Notes: a model not told the origin generated them from the letters alone. Shown: positions 8,034 through 16,690, counted from the stretch's first letter. The stretch is DNA of 64,000 nucleotides from Streptomyces sp. SID8374 (GCF_009865135.1 NZ_WWGH01000001.1:4402001-4466000), one strand, 5' to 3'. A program made the numbers and translations.

Positions 8034-8604
8034 GTTTCTCATCTACTGCGAAGGGGAGCGCACCGAGGATCTGTATTTCAAGGGCCTGCGTGCGGATCTG
8101 CGGACCCTTCCCGTCGCGGTCTGTCTCGGCGGTGAGCACGGTGAGCCGTTGTCCCTGGTCCGAGCGGCGATCGAGCACAAGGAGCGCGCCCTGCACTCGC
8201 CGCAGGACCGCCGTATGGCCTATGACGAGGTCTGGTGCGTGATCGATGTCGAAGCGCCAGCCCCGCACGACGGCCTCGACAGCGCGTTGGACCTTGCCCG
8301 GCGGAACGGCGTCGAGGTCGCGCTCACCAACCCGTGCTTCGAGTTATGGATCATGCTTCACTTCAAGGACGTCACGAGGTACAGCACCTCGAACGAGGCG
8401 CAGAGAGCGCTGGAGAAGCTCGGTGTCTGCGGCTACTCGACCAGCCGGAAGCATTTGTCCTATGACGCGTTGCGTGACGGCTTCGGCCAGGCGCGGGACC
8501 GCGCGGAGGCGCTGAGACAGCGGGCATCGAAGGGGCACCGGCACAACCCGTGGACGGATGTGGACAGGCTGGTTGCCCTGCTGAAAGCGGCTCGGCACGC
8601 GTGA
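7966..8604 (+). CDS. RloB-domain protein (TOPRIM-like nuclease candidate)
   Basis: 212 residues if started at ATG 7966; GTG 7972 or 7978 are equally possible because a G-rich ribosome-site-like run precedes them. It shows the RloB hallmarks: YCEGERTEDLYF (the Glu of a TOPRIM-like site), VIDVEA with paired acids at 94/96, NPCFELWIMLHF at 122-133 and the terminal NPWTDVDRLV. The family (PF13707, AbiLii-like) is paired with AAA15 ATPases in phage-defence loci and is proposed to be a nuclease; catalysis is inferred from the fold, not shown here. It overlaps the ATPase gene by about 68 bp, so the two are translated together. Confidence 0.87.
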   Translation: MGVGVKRGKPLKRTKGVRPEQRRFLIYCEGERTEDLYFKGLRADLRTLPVAVCLGGEHGEPLSLVRAAIEHKERALHSPQDRRMAYDEVWCVIDVEAPAPHDGLDSALDLARRNGVEVALTNPCFELWIMLHFKDVTRYSTSNEAQRALEKLGVCGYSTSRKHLSYDALRDGFGQARDRAEALRQRASKGHRHNPWTDVDRLVALLKAARHA

Positions 8605-8625
8605 GCCCGCGGCCCGCCCCCGCCC

Positions 8626-11091
8626 CTACCCCTCTCCGTCCTCCGCCAGCTCCGCCACCCCCGTGATCCGGTGCAGGGCGAAGGTGCGGACCTCGTCGGC
8701 TGTGTGGTCGTACGCCGTGACGAAGCCGCCCTCCACGCGGACCGGGGCGATCACGCGTTGGCTGGCCGCGCCCTCCGCGTTGACGTAGCCGATCCAGACC
8801 GCGGTGCCTGTCATCGCGGCCGCCTGGATCGTGGCCAGGGTCTCCGCCGAGGTGGTGCGGGGGAGGGAGCCGGAGGTCGTGGTGGACGACGAGGCGGTGT
8901 TCGCCGGGTCCTTGCGGACCACTGTGGCGGCCGTGTCGCCCGCGCGGATGGCTCGTACCGCCGCGCCGAGCAGGGTGTCGTCCGGGGTCGGGGGGCCTTC
9001 CGGGACGGGGGTGGGAGGGGTGCGGGGCGGGGTGCGGCGGGCTCCGGCTCGGGTGATCAGGACGTCGCCCTCGGCGGATTCGGCGGCGGGGGCGTACCCC
9101 ATCTCGCGCAGCGCTTCGAGGAGGGCGCCGGGGTCGGCCTGGGAGGCCAGGACCGTGGGGGCCAGGCGGCGCAGGCGCAGGCCCGTGGAGCGGCGGTCGG
9201 CCAGGATCTCGTTGAGGACCGCCTCGTCGTCGCAGCGTACGTACGCGGAGGCCGCCCCGATCCGCAGGTGGCCGTGGCGGCGGGCCACGTCGTCGATCAG
9301 GTAGCTCAGCGGCTGCGGCACCGGCGTACGGCTGTGCGCGGCCAGGAACGCGTGCAGGTCGGCCGCCGCCTGCCCGGCGTCCAGGGCGCGGCGGACCGAG
9401 CCGGGCGTGAAGCGGTACACCGTCGCCCCGCCCTTCGACTCCACGTCCGCCAGGACGGAGAGGGTCTCCGCGAGGGGGCGTTCCAGGGGGCCCGGCGCCA
9501 CCGCCGTCAGGTCCGCCTGGAGCAGGACGTGGTCCAAGGGTTCGGGGAGGAGCGGGGCCAGGAGGGCGGCCGCCGCCTCCTCTCCCTCGTTCAGGAGTGC
9601 GCGGGCCTGCGCGGAGAGCGCACCCCGGCCCGTGATCCCCAGCAGCTCCGACTCGTTCAGCGTCCAGAGCGCCAGGCGGGAGCGGAGGTCCGTCCCCTCC
9701 GCGGAGGGCGCCGAACTCCGCAACGGGCGTTCCCAGCGCAGCCGTTGCAGCAGCGTCTCCGGGTCGGGCGCGGTGCCCGGCGGCAGTTCGGCGAAGAGGG
9801 CGAGGACCCGGCGCCGTACGTCGGGGGCCGCCGAACGGTCCAGCTCGGGGCCGAGTGCGGAGAGCGCCCGCCCCTTCGCGTCCTGGCCGCCGACCAGACC
9901 CGGCACCCGGGTGGCCGGGAGCCAGGCGGTGGCGAGGTGGGTCCAGCGGTCCTGGGCGGAGAGGTCCAGCCACTCGTCGTACGCGGGCGTGGGCGCGTAC
10001 CGCTCGTCCGTCTCACCGTCGGTGGCCAACAGCCCTGCCGCGTAGGCTAGTTCGACCCAGAACGCGGCGATCGGCTCCGTCACCTCCAGCGCGGCCGCCA
10101 CCCGTTTCAGCTCCCGTACGCTCAGCCCGCCCGCGCGCAGGATCGCCGGGCCGCCGCCGTTCCAGAGCTTCAGCAGCTCCTCGACCGTGGACAGCGCCGT
10201 GAACGCCTGCCCGGCCGCCGCTCTGTCCACAGCCTGTGGATCGCGTTCGGCGGCCGTCGCGACGACCGGGGGGACCGGTTCCGGTACGCGGTGCGCGCGC
10301 CCGGCGCGCAGATGCAGGGCCGCCTCGCGCGGCAGGACCACCGTCCGCGTCGAGACCGGGAGGAGCAGGCCCCGGTCCCGCAGCCACTTCACGGGCGGGG
10401 TGGGGTTCGGGGTGACCTCCCCGTACGGCGGGCCCCACACCAGCCGGTCCAGGACCGACAGCGCCTCCACCGGGGCCGTGTCCAGCAGCTCCGCCATCCG
10501 CGTCCGGTCCGTGAAGAGGGCCGAGAGTGCCGCCACCGCCGAGACCGGGTCGTGCGTGGCAGGGAGTCCCGTCGCCGCCAGGATCTCCTGGAGGCGGCCC
10601 GGCGACATCCCCGCCGTCGCCTCCGCGACCGTCGGCCCCAGGCCGGTGGGGGAAGGGTGCTGCGGGGACGGGGCCAGCAGCTCGCGGGCCGTACGCACCA
10701 GCCGCAGCCGTTCGTCCTCGCCCCAGACCAGGGCCTGTTCGCGCAGTGTCGCCAACGCGCCCGGCAGCGCGGCCGTGACCGCCGCCCCCACGTCGTCGCG
10801 CTGCTCGCCGTCGTCCAGCCCGTCGCCGGTGAGGAGCGAGAGCAGCGTGTCGTACGGGGCCGGGTCCGGCGCCACCGCCAGCGCCTCGGCGGTCTGGAGC
10901 GCGAACCGGTCCAGGTGCTCCAGCGCGCGGACCACGGAGGCCCTGGTTCCGGCCCTGGTGGCGAGCTGGGTGATGTCGTTCGGCACCGGGTTGAGGAGGT
11001 CGGGGCGGGCACGCAGCAGCCCGGCCAGCGATTCGTCGCCCCGGGCGCGCAGGGCTTCGGCGAGCGTGCGCGGTGGTGTGGTCGTCCCCAT
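8626..11091 (-). CDS. Helicase-associated protein (XPB partner, Helicase_C_3 type)
   Basis: 821 residues from ATG 11091. It is a long helical, Ala/Leu-rich protein with ARPDLLNPVPNDITQLATRA near the start, repeated winged-helix-like segments, a middle 'VLLQADLTAVAPGPL' followed by RFTPGSVRRALDAG (the helicase C-terminal XPB/Ssl2-like domain), and a WYL-like tail (AVWIGYVNAEG, RVIAPVRVEGGFVTAYDH). No Walker motifs are present, so it is not itself a helicase. The mycobacterial homologue sits beside XPB. Here about 4.1 kb of accessory DNA separates the two. It probably binds DNA or assists the helicase in repair. It diverges from the 11155 gene with 63 bp between starts. Confidence 0.85.
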   Translation of the reverse strand: MGTTTPPRTLAEALRARGDESLAGLLRARPDLLNPVPNDITQLATRAGTRASVVRALEHLDRFALQTAEALAVAPDPAPYDTLLSLLTGDGLDDGEQRDDVGAAVTAALPGALATLREQALVWGEDERLRLVRTARELLAPSPQHPSPTGLGPTVAEATAGMSPGRLQEILAATGLPATHDPVSAVAALSALFTDRTRMAELLDTAPVEALSVLDRLVWGPPYGEVTPNPTPPVKWLRDRGLLLPVSTRTVVLPREAALHLRAGRAHRVPEPVPPVVATAAERDPQAVDRAAAGQAFTALSTVEELLKLWNGGGPAILRAGGLSVRELKRVAAALEVTEPIAAFWVELAYAAGLLATDGETDERYAPTPAYDEWLDLSAQDRWTHLATAWLPATRVPGLVGGQDAKGRALSALGPELDRSAAPDVRRRVLALFAELPPGTAPDPETLLQRLRWERPLRSSAPSAEGTDLRSRLALWTLNESELLGITGRGALSAQARALLNEGEEAAAALLAPLLPEPLDHVLLQADLTAVAPGPLERPLAETLSVLADVESKGGATVYRFTPGSVRRALDAGQAAADLHAFLAAHSRTPVPQPLSYLIDDVARRHGHLRIGAASAYVRCDDEAVLNEILADRRSTGLRLRRLAPTVLASQADPGALLEALREMGYAPAAESAEGDVLITRAGARRTPPRTPPTPVPEGPPTPDDTLLGAAVRAIRAGDTAATVVRKDPANTASSSTTTSGSLPRTTSAETLATIQAAAMTGTAVWIGYVNAEGAASQRVIAPVRVEGGFVTAYDHTADEVRTFALHRITGVAELAEDGEG

Positions 11092-11154
11092 CCGTCCCAC
11101 GTTAGCCGCTGAAACGCTACCGTCGGGGCAGGGCCGCAAGAGGGGATGCACCGC

Positions 11155-12564
11155 GTGGGGATCGAGAGCGACCAGCTCGTCTACGACTACCTGAGCCGGG
11201 TCGGCGACCTGGCCCAGCAGCAACAGCTGTCCTCCGGCGCCCGGATGCGGCTCGTGTCGACCCTGCGCGGCGAGATCGACCGCCGCCGCGCGAGCGAGGG
11301 CGCGGACTCCCCGGCGGCCGTGCGGCGGATCATCGGCCGCCTCGGGAGCCCGGCCGAACTGGTCAGCGCGGCGGCGGAGTCGGGCGACGGGTCGGTGCCG
11401 CTGCCGTCGGCGCGTACGGGGGGCGGTGCGGGCCTTCCCCGGCCCCGGAGCGGGTTCCTCCGCAAGAGCCCGAAGGAGCCGGAGGCGCCGGGGGCTCCGG
11501 ACGAGCCGAGGCCGGCGTCCGGCCCCGCCTCCGGTCCCGTCCCCGATCCCGGCCCGAAAGCCGGTTCCTGGCGGGGCGCGTCGCGGTGGGGTGCGGGGGG
11601 CGGTGCGAGGGCGGGGAGCGGGAGGAGCGGCGACGCGGACGCCGGACGTGCCGAGGCCCGGTTCCGTACGGAGACCGGCTATGCGTCCGACTCCCGTACG
11701 GACTTCACGAAGGCCCCCGGCCCTGACTCCCGTACGAACCTCACGAACTACGCGTCCGACTCCCGTACGGACCTCACGAAGAGCCCCGGCGCCGACCCCC
11801 GTACAGGGTCCGGTCCCGGAGACCACCCCCGTACGGACTTCACGAAGTCCACCGGCCCCGACGAAGACCTCCCCGCCGACCCCACCCCCTGGCCCCACCC
11901 CTCCGCCCCCCACGTCCTCGGCCCCGACCAGCAGAGCAGCGACGACGAGTGGTGGCGCCTGGAGCCCGGGCCCTTCGATGCCGGGACCGCCATCCCCGGG
12001 TTCTTCGGCGGCATCGAGGCCCCGGAACTCCTCGGCAGGCGCCCGCAGAAGCCCGACGCCGCCGACAAGGAGGAAGAGGGCGACGGCCTCGACGCGGAAG
12101 ACACGGAAGAGGGCGACGGCACCGACGAGCAAGAACCCCGCCGCGCCCTCCGCATCCCCCGCCCGCGCCGCCGCAAGCCCGTCGTCGTAGCCGAACCCGT
12201 GGTCGCCGCCGCCCCCGCCCGGCGCGGCGGCTTCGCCCACCCCCTGCTGCTCCTGGCCGCCGTGCTGCTCATCGCCGGGGTGGTCACCGGGTCCTGGATC
12301 CCGCTCGCGGGCGGCTGGCTCATCGCGTACGGCTCGCGGACCCTCTCCCGTACGGAGGCGAAGTGGGCGGCCCTCGGGCTGCCGGGCGTCGTCGTCGCCG
12401 GGGCGCTCGTCTGGGTGTGGGGGCGGGTGGACGGGCGCTGGGGCGAGCCCATCGAGGACGGGGCGCTCCGCGAGGTGCTGGTCGGCGCCTGGCCCGTGGT
12501 CGTCCGGGTGGCCGCCGTCGCCTCCGCGCTCTACCTGGTGTGGCGGGCGCGGAGGCGGGCCTGA
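11155..12564 (+). CDS. Membrane protein with N-terminal HAAS-like domain and repeat linker
   Basis: 469 residues from GTG 11155; AAGAGGGG nine bases upstream favours this over ATG 11146, which abuts the ribosome site. Residues 1-75 are a helical HAAS-like domain (QLVYDYLSRVGDLAQQQQLS...RMRLVSTLRGEIDRR). A long disordered Pro/Gly/Asp linker follows, with four copies of a (D)SRTDFTK motif at about 183-245. The C-terminal 130 residues carry about four membrane segments (HPLLLLAAVLLIAGVV...). HAAS domains often sit with sigma or PadR regulators; none is adjacent here. Function is unknown. Confidence 0.78.
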   Translation: MGIESDQLVYDYLSRVGDLAQQQQLSSGARMRLVSTLRGEIDRRRASEGADSPAAVRRIIGRLGSPAELVSAAAESGDGSVPLPSARTGGGAGLPRPRSGFLRKSPKEPEAPGAPDEPRPASGPASGPVPDPGPKAGSWRGASRWGAGGGARAGSGRSGDADAGRAEARFRTETGYASDSRTDFTKAPGPDSRTNLTNYASDSRTDLTKSPGADPRTGSGPGDHPRTDFTKSTGPDEDLPADPTPWPHPSAPHVLGPDQQSSDDEWWRLEPGPFDAGTAIPGFFGGIEAPELLGRRPQKPDAADKEEEGDGLDAEDTEEGDGTDEQEPRRALRIPRPRRRKPVVVAEPVVAAAPARRGGFAHPLLLLAAVLLIAGVVTGSWIPLAGGWLIAYGSRTLSRTEAKWAALGLPGVVVAGALVWVWGRVDGRWGEPIEDGALREVLVGAWPVVVRVAAVASALYLVWRARRRA

Positions 12565-12582
12565 ACCCGAAAAGAAAAGCGG

Positions 12583-13578
12583 CTACTTCGTCAGGCTGGT
12601 CTGGAGCTCGCTCAGGATCTTGTCGGCCGCTGTGTAGCCGATGCCCTGGATCCACAGCTGGTCGTCGACCGCGAAGACCTTGCCGTTCTTGACCGCGTCC
12701 ATGTTCTTCCACAGGCCGCTGCCGGTGGTCCGGGTCTCCTTGGCCTTCTTCGGGTCGCCGTACGTCGAGTGGAAGACCGCGTCCGCGTCCGCGAGGTCGA
12801 TCTTCTCGGGGCTGACGTCGTAACTGAACCCGTCCTTCGCCTTGTCCGTGATGGCCGGGCGGCCGAGGCCGACGTCGGCGAGGATCGTGGCGATGTAGTT
12901 CTTCCTGCCGTAGATGCGGATGTCCGCGCCCTCGACGAACCGGACCATGTTGACCTCGGTCGCGGCCGCCCTGTCCTTGCCGCCGAGCGCCTTCGTCACA
13001 TCGGCCACGTGGCGCGCGTAGTCGTCGGTGACCATCTTGGCCTCGGCCTTCTTGTCGAGGGCCTCCGCGTGGACCTGGAAGTTCTCCTTCCAGGGGTAGC
13101 CGGTGTTCTCCGTCATCACGGTCGGCGCGATCCTGGAGAGCTCGGCGTACTTGTCGCCGTGCCGGATCTTGCTGGTGAGGATGAGGTCGGGCTCCAGGCC
13201 GGCGATGGCCTCCAGGTTCGGGGTCATCATCTGGCCCACGTCCTTGATGCCCGCGACCTGGTCCTTCGGCAGGTAGTTGAGGAAGCCGGACTCCACGTCC
13301 GCGTGGGTCGCGCCGACCGGCTTCACGCCGAGGGTGAGGACCGAGTCGAGTTCGGCGGTGTCCAGGACGACGACCCGCTGCGGGGCGGCCGGTACCTTCA
13401 CGTCGCCCATCGCCGTCTTCACCGTACGAGAAGCCTCGGCGGACCCCTCGGAGTTGGAGCCGGAGTCGGAACCGGACTCCGTCGAGAAGCCGCAGGCGGA
13501 CAGGGTCAGGGCGGCGGCCACGGTCAGGGACGCGGTGGCGAGCGTACGGGAGCGGTGGCTGAGGGTCTTGGCTGTCAT
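12583..13578 (-). CDS. Iron-siderophore ABC transporter substrate-binding lipoprotein
   Basis: 331 residues. It has a signal peptide with lipobox LSAC (Cys29), a Ser/Gly linker, then a class III binding fold: QRVVVLDTAELDSVLTLGVK, DVGQMMTPNLEAIAGLEPDL, and the C-terminal DQLWIQGIGYTAADKIL typical of Fe-siderophore binders (FepB/DesE-like). It is the last gene of a four-gene minus-strand operon (permease, permease, ATPase, binder); only 3 bp separate it from the ATPase gene. It converges with the 11155 membrane protein. The ligand cannot be read from sequence. Confidence 0.92.
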   Translation of the reverse strand: MTAKTLSHRSRTLATASLTVAAALTLSACGFSTESGSDSGSNSEGSAEASRTVKTAMGDVKVPAAPQRVVVLDTAELDSVLTLGVKPVGATHADVESGFLNYLPKDQVAGIKDVGQMMTPNLEAIAGLEPDLILTSKIRHGDKYAELSRIAPTVMTENTGYPWKENFQVHAEALDKKAEAKMVTDDYARHVADVTKALGGKDRAAATEVNMVRFVEGADIRIYGRKNYIATILADVGLGRPAITDKAKDGFSYDVSPEKIDLADADAVFHSTYGDPKKAKETRTTGSGLWKNMDAVKNGKVFAVDDQLWIQGIGYTAADKILSELQTSLTK

Positions 13579-13581
13579 GGC

Positions 13582-14472
13582 TCAGAGGGCCTTTCCGGGA
13601 GTCGGGGCGGAGGCAGCAGGAGCAGGAGCAGGAGCAGGAGCAGGGGTCCAGGGGGCGCCCGGGACGACGAGCGGTGAACCCGTGACCGGGTCCGGGACGA
13701 TCACCGCCTCCAGGCCGAAGACCTCGCGGACGAGTCCCGCGGTGACGACGTCCCCCGGCCGGCCCTCGGCGACGATCCGGCCCTCCTTCATGGCGACCAG
13801 GTGGTCGGCGTACCGGGCCGCCTGGTTGAGGTCGTGCAGCACGGTGACGACGGTACGGCCGCGGGTGCCGTCGGCGGCAGGGGCCGCCAACTGGCGTACC
13901 AGGTCGAGGACTTCCACCTGATGGGCGATGTCCAGGTACGTCGTCGGCTCGTCGAGGAGCAGCAGGTCCGTCTCCTGCGCGAGCGCCATCGCGATCCACA
14001 CCCGCTGGCGCTGCCCGCCCGACAGCTCGTCCACCGACCGGTCGGCCAGCGCCGTCACATCCGTACGGGCCATGGCGTCGGTCACCGCCCGCTCGTCCGC
14101 GTCCGACCACTGCTGCCACCAGCTCTGGTGCGGCTGGCGGCCCCGGGCGACGAGGTCGGAGACGGTGATCGCCTCGGGAGCCACCGGGGTCTGCGGGAGC
14201 AGGCCGATGGACTGGGCGATGCGCCTGGTCGGTATCCGCGCCAGCTCCGTACCGTCCAGCAGCACCGCCCCGCCGCGCGGCTTCAGCAGCCGGCCGAGGG
14301 CGCGCAGGGTGGTGGACTTGCCGCAGGCGTTCGGGCCGACGATGACGGTGACCTGCCCGTCGGGCACGGCGAGGTCCAGCTCGTGGACGACGGTGCGGTC
14401 CTCGTACGCGAGGGTCAGGGCGCGGGCCGCCAGCCGAGAGCCGGTCTGCGGTGCATCGGTCGTCGGGGTCAT
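13582..14472 (-). CDS. Siderophore ABC transporter ATP-binding protein (FepC-like)
   Basis: 296 residues. Walker A GPNACGKST, a Q-loop in GLLPQTPVAP, the signature LSGGQRQRVWIA, Walker B DLLLLDEPTTYLDI and the switch VLHDLNQAARYADH are all present. The insert ARGRQPHQSWWQQW is typical of Fe-siderophore ATPases. The C-terminus carries a Pro-Ala run (PAPAPAPA) encoded by GCAGGA-type hexamer repeats at about 13615-13646, a likely length-variable tail. It overlaps the upstream permease stop by 4 bp. Confidence 0.93.
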   Translation of the reverse strand: MTPTTDAPQTGSRLAARALTLAYEDRTVVHELDLAVPDGQVTVIVGPNACGKSTTLRALGRLLKPRGGAVLLDGTELARIPTRRIAQSIGLLPQTPVAPEAITVSDLVARGRQPHQSWWQQWSDADERAVTDAMARTDVTALADRSVDELSGGQRQRVWIAMALAQETDLLLLDEPTTYLDIAHQVEVLDLVRQLAAPAADGTRGRTVVTVLHDLNQAARYADHLVAMKEGRIVAEGRPGDVVTAGLVREVFGLEAVIVPDPVTGSPLVVPGAPWTPAPAPAPAPAASAPTPGKAL

Positions 14473-15539
14473 GCGGTGCCTCCACTGCGGCTACGGTGAC
14501 CGCGGATGATCAGCCAGATCAGGTACGGGGCGCCGACCGCCGCCGTGAGGACGCCCACCGGCAGTTCGGTGGGCGAGAACAGCCTGCGGGCGAGCAGGTC
14601 GCCGAGGACGACGATCACCGCGCCCATCAGGGCCGAGGAGACCAGCGGGATCTGTGCCGCACGGGTCATCCGGCGGGCGATCTGCGGGGCGAGCAGCGCC
14701 ACGAAGTCCACCGGGCCCGCCGTGCCCGTCGCCACGGAGGCCAGGACCACCCCGAGGGCGACGAGTCCGAGCCGTACGCGCCCCAGGCGTACGCCCAGCG
14801 CGGTCGCGGTGTCGTCGTCCATCGTGACGGTGCGCTGCGCGCGGGCCGCCCACGCCACGGCGGGCAGCAGGAGCAGCAGCGTCCAGGCGAGCGGGGCGGC
14901 CTCCGACCAGCCGCGCCCGTTCAGCGAACCGGTCATCCAGATCTGCGCCTGCTGCGCGACCAGGTAGTCGCCCTTGGTCAGGAACAGCGTGGTCACCGAC
15001 CGCAGCGCGATCGCGAAGCCGATGCCGATGAGGACGAAGCGGGTGGCGTGCAGACCACCGCGCCAGGCGAAGACGTAGACGAGGGCGGCGGCCGCGATGC
15101 CGCCGACGACGGAGAGGTAGGGGAGGAACGCGTACGAGGTGATGCCGAAGGTCATCGCCCCGACCGTGAGCGCGCTCGCGCCCTGGCTGATGCCGATGAT
15201 GTCGGGGCTGGCGAGCGGGTTGCGGGCCACCGTCTGGATCAGCGCGCCCGCGATCCCGAAGGCCAGGCCCACCAGCAGCCCGACGGTCATGCGGGGCAGC
15301 CGGAGCGTGCCCACGACCAGCTCGGCCGAGGACGGCTGCCCGAGGACCACCTTCACGACCTCGCCGGGCGCGACGAAGCTCTCGCCGACACAGAGGTACG
15401 CGACGCAGACGGCGGCCAGGAGGACGACGAGGGCGATCGCGACGACGGACGCCCGCCGGTGCAGCAGGAACCGGCCACGCGGCCCGGCCTTCACGACCGA
15501 GTACCCGGCGGGCCGGACCCGTACCAGGCTGCCACTCAT
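14469..15539 (-). CDS. FecCD-family siderophore permease (second subunit, FepG-like)
   Basis: 356 residues from ATG 15539, which overlaps the stop of the first permease. It is a polytopic FecCD permease with about nine to ten membrane helices and the family motifs RLPRMTVGLLVGLAFGIAGA, QTVARNPLASPDIIGISQGA, GTAGPVDFVALLAPQIARR and PTELPVGVLTAAVGAPYLIW. With the preceding gene it forms the heterodimeric membrane channel for ferric siderophore import. Confidence 0.93.
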   Translation of the reverse strand: MSGSLVRVRPAGYSVVKAGPRGRFLLHRRASVVAIALVVLLAAVCVAYLCVGESFVAPGEVVKVVLGQPSSAELVVGTLRLPRMTVGLLVGLAFGIAGALIQTVARNPLASPDIIGISQGASALTVGAMTFGITSYAFLPYLSVVGGIAAAALVYVFAWRGGLHATRFVLIGIGFAIALRSVTTLFLTKGDYLVAQQAQIWMTGSLNGRGWSEAAPLAWTLLLLLPAVAWAARAQRTVTMDDDTATALGVRLGRVRLGLVALGVVLASVATGTAGPVDFVALLAPQIARRMTRAAQIPLVSSALMGAVIVVLGDLLARRLFSPTELPVGVLTAAVGAPYLIWLIIRGHRSRSGGTA

Positions 15540-16588
15540 GCCGGCACCGCCTTCCGGCGTACGAGGGTGACCAGGAACGGCACCCCGATCAGCGCCGTCA
15601 TCACACCCGCCGGGACCTCGCTCGGCGGGAACACGATCCGGCCGACGACGTCCGAGACGAGCAGCATCACCGGCCCGATCAGCGCGGCCATGGGCAGCAC
15701 CCAGCGGTGGTCGTTGCCGACGACCGCGCGGGCGATGTGCGGGACGGCGAGCCCGATGAACGCGATCGGCCCGGCGGCGGCCACCCCGACCCCGGTGAGC
15801 ACGGTCGCCCCGATCCCGCCGACGATCCGGACCATCGCGACGTTCTGCCCGAGCCCCTTCGCCACGTCCTCGCCGAGCGCGAGCGCGTCCAGCCCACGGG
15901 CCACCGAGAGCACCAGCACCACCCCCAGCAGCAGGAACGGCCACACCTGCTGGACGACATCCGCCTCCCGCCCCGCGATCGACCCGACCTGCCAGAAGCG
16001 GAACTCGTCCAGCGCGGACGCCTTCGTCGTGAGGACCCCCGTCGTCACCGACACCAGCAGCGCGTTGATCGCCGCACCGCCCAGCGCGAGCTTCACCGGG
16101 GTCGCGCCGCCGCGCCCGCTGGAGGCGATGGCGTACACGGCGACCGAGGCGACGGCGGCGCCCGCGAAGGCGAACCAGACGTACCCGGTCAGCGTGTGGA
16201 CCCCCGCGAACGCGATGGCCATCACCACCGCCACCGACGCCCCCTGGCTGATCCCGAGGATGCCGGGGTCGGCGATGGGGTTACGGGTGATCCCCTGGAG
16301 CACCGTCCCCGCGAGGGCCAGCGCGGCGCCCACCATGAGGCCGATCAGCGTGCGCGGCACCCGCATCGTGCGGATCACCTCGGCGGCGTCCGAGTTCCCG
16401 CCGTGCAGCAGGGCGTCGACCACCTCACCCGGCGGGATGGAGCGCGCCCCGACCGCGAGGCTCAGCAGGACGGCCAGCAGCAGCGCGACGACGGCGGCGG
16501 CCGTGGCGGTCGCGCGCCGGGAGAGGCGGGGTGCGCGGGGTATCGGGGGCGCGGCGGCCGGTGCGGGTGCTGGCGCGGGCGCTGACAT
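15536..16588 (-). CDS. FecCD-family siderophore permease (first subunit, FepD-like)
   Basis: 350 residues from ATG 16588. After a Pro/Ala-rich cytosolic start it shows RTMRVPRTLIGLMVGAALALAG, TRNPIADPGILGISQGASV, AAGPIAFIGLAVPHIARA and PSEVPAGVMTALIGVPFLV, the standard FecCD motifs. It leads the operon. No strong ribosome site precedes ATG 16588; a longer in-frame start at 16654 would place the N-terminus inside the 13-bp repeats and is less likely. An iron-box-like site lies at 16673. Confidence 0.92.
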   Translation of the reverse strand: MSAPAPAPAPAAAPPIPRAPRLSRRATATAAAVVALLLAVLLSLAVGARSIPPGEVVDALLHGGNSDAAEVIRTMRVPRTLIGLMVGAALALAGTVLQGITRNPIADPGILGISQGASVAVVMAIAFAGVHTLTGYVWFAFAGAAVASVAVYAIASSGRGGATPVKLALGGAAINALLVSVTTGVLTTKASALDEFRFWQVGSIAGREADVVQQVWPFLLLGVVLVLSVARGLDALALGEDVAKGLGQNVAMVRIVGGIGATVLTGVGVAAAGPIAFIGLAVPHIARAVVGNDHRWVLPMAALIGPVMLLVSDVVGRIVFPPSEVPAGVMTALIGVPFLVTLVRRKAVPA

Positions 16589-16607
16589 CTGAACCAATCG
16601 GGAGGGA

Positions 16608-16672
16608 CTTCGCGAGGAGGGCTCGCAAGGGTTGCTCGCAGGGATTGCTCGCACGGATTGCTCGCGAGGATT
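16608..16672. repeat. 13-bp tandem repeat in the leader of the siderophore operon
   Basis: Four consecutive 13-bp units of GCTCGCnnGGnTT occupy 16621-16672, with a fifth degenerate unit at 16608-16620. They lie between the iron-box-like site and the first permease start, so they would be in the transcript leader or close to the promoter. The exact 13-bp period is striking. Confidence 0.85.
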
Positions 16673-16690
16673 ACTAAGGCTTGGCTAAGT
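16673..16690 (-). promoter_or_regulatory. Iron-box-like operator, candidate
   Basis: The minus strand reads TTAGCCAAGCCTTAGTAA, a partial palindrome resembling the DmdR/IdeR iron box and the site near 1621. It is directly upstream of the 13-bp repeats and the four-gene siderophore operon. Inferred iron-dependent repression. Confidence 0.6.

Noticed and set aside
8626..12240. 1204-residue version of the helicase-associated protein
   Set aside because: The extra N-terminus overlaps the divergent membrane protein gene and is low-complexity; ATG 11091 fits the family start.
16608..16672. Riboswitch in the siderophore operon leader
   Set aside because: No known riboswitch consensus seen; the 13-bp repeats explain the regularity.
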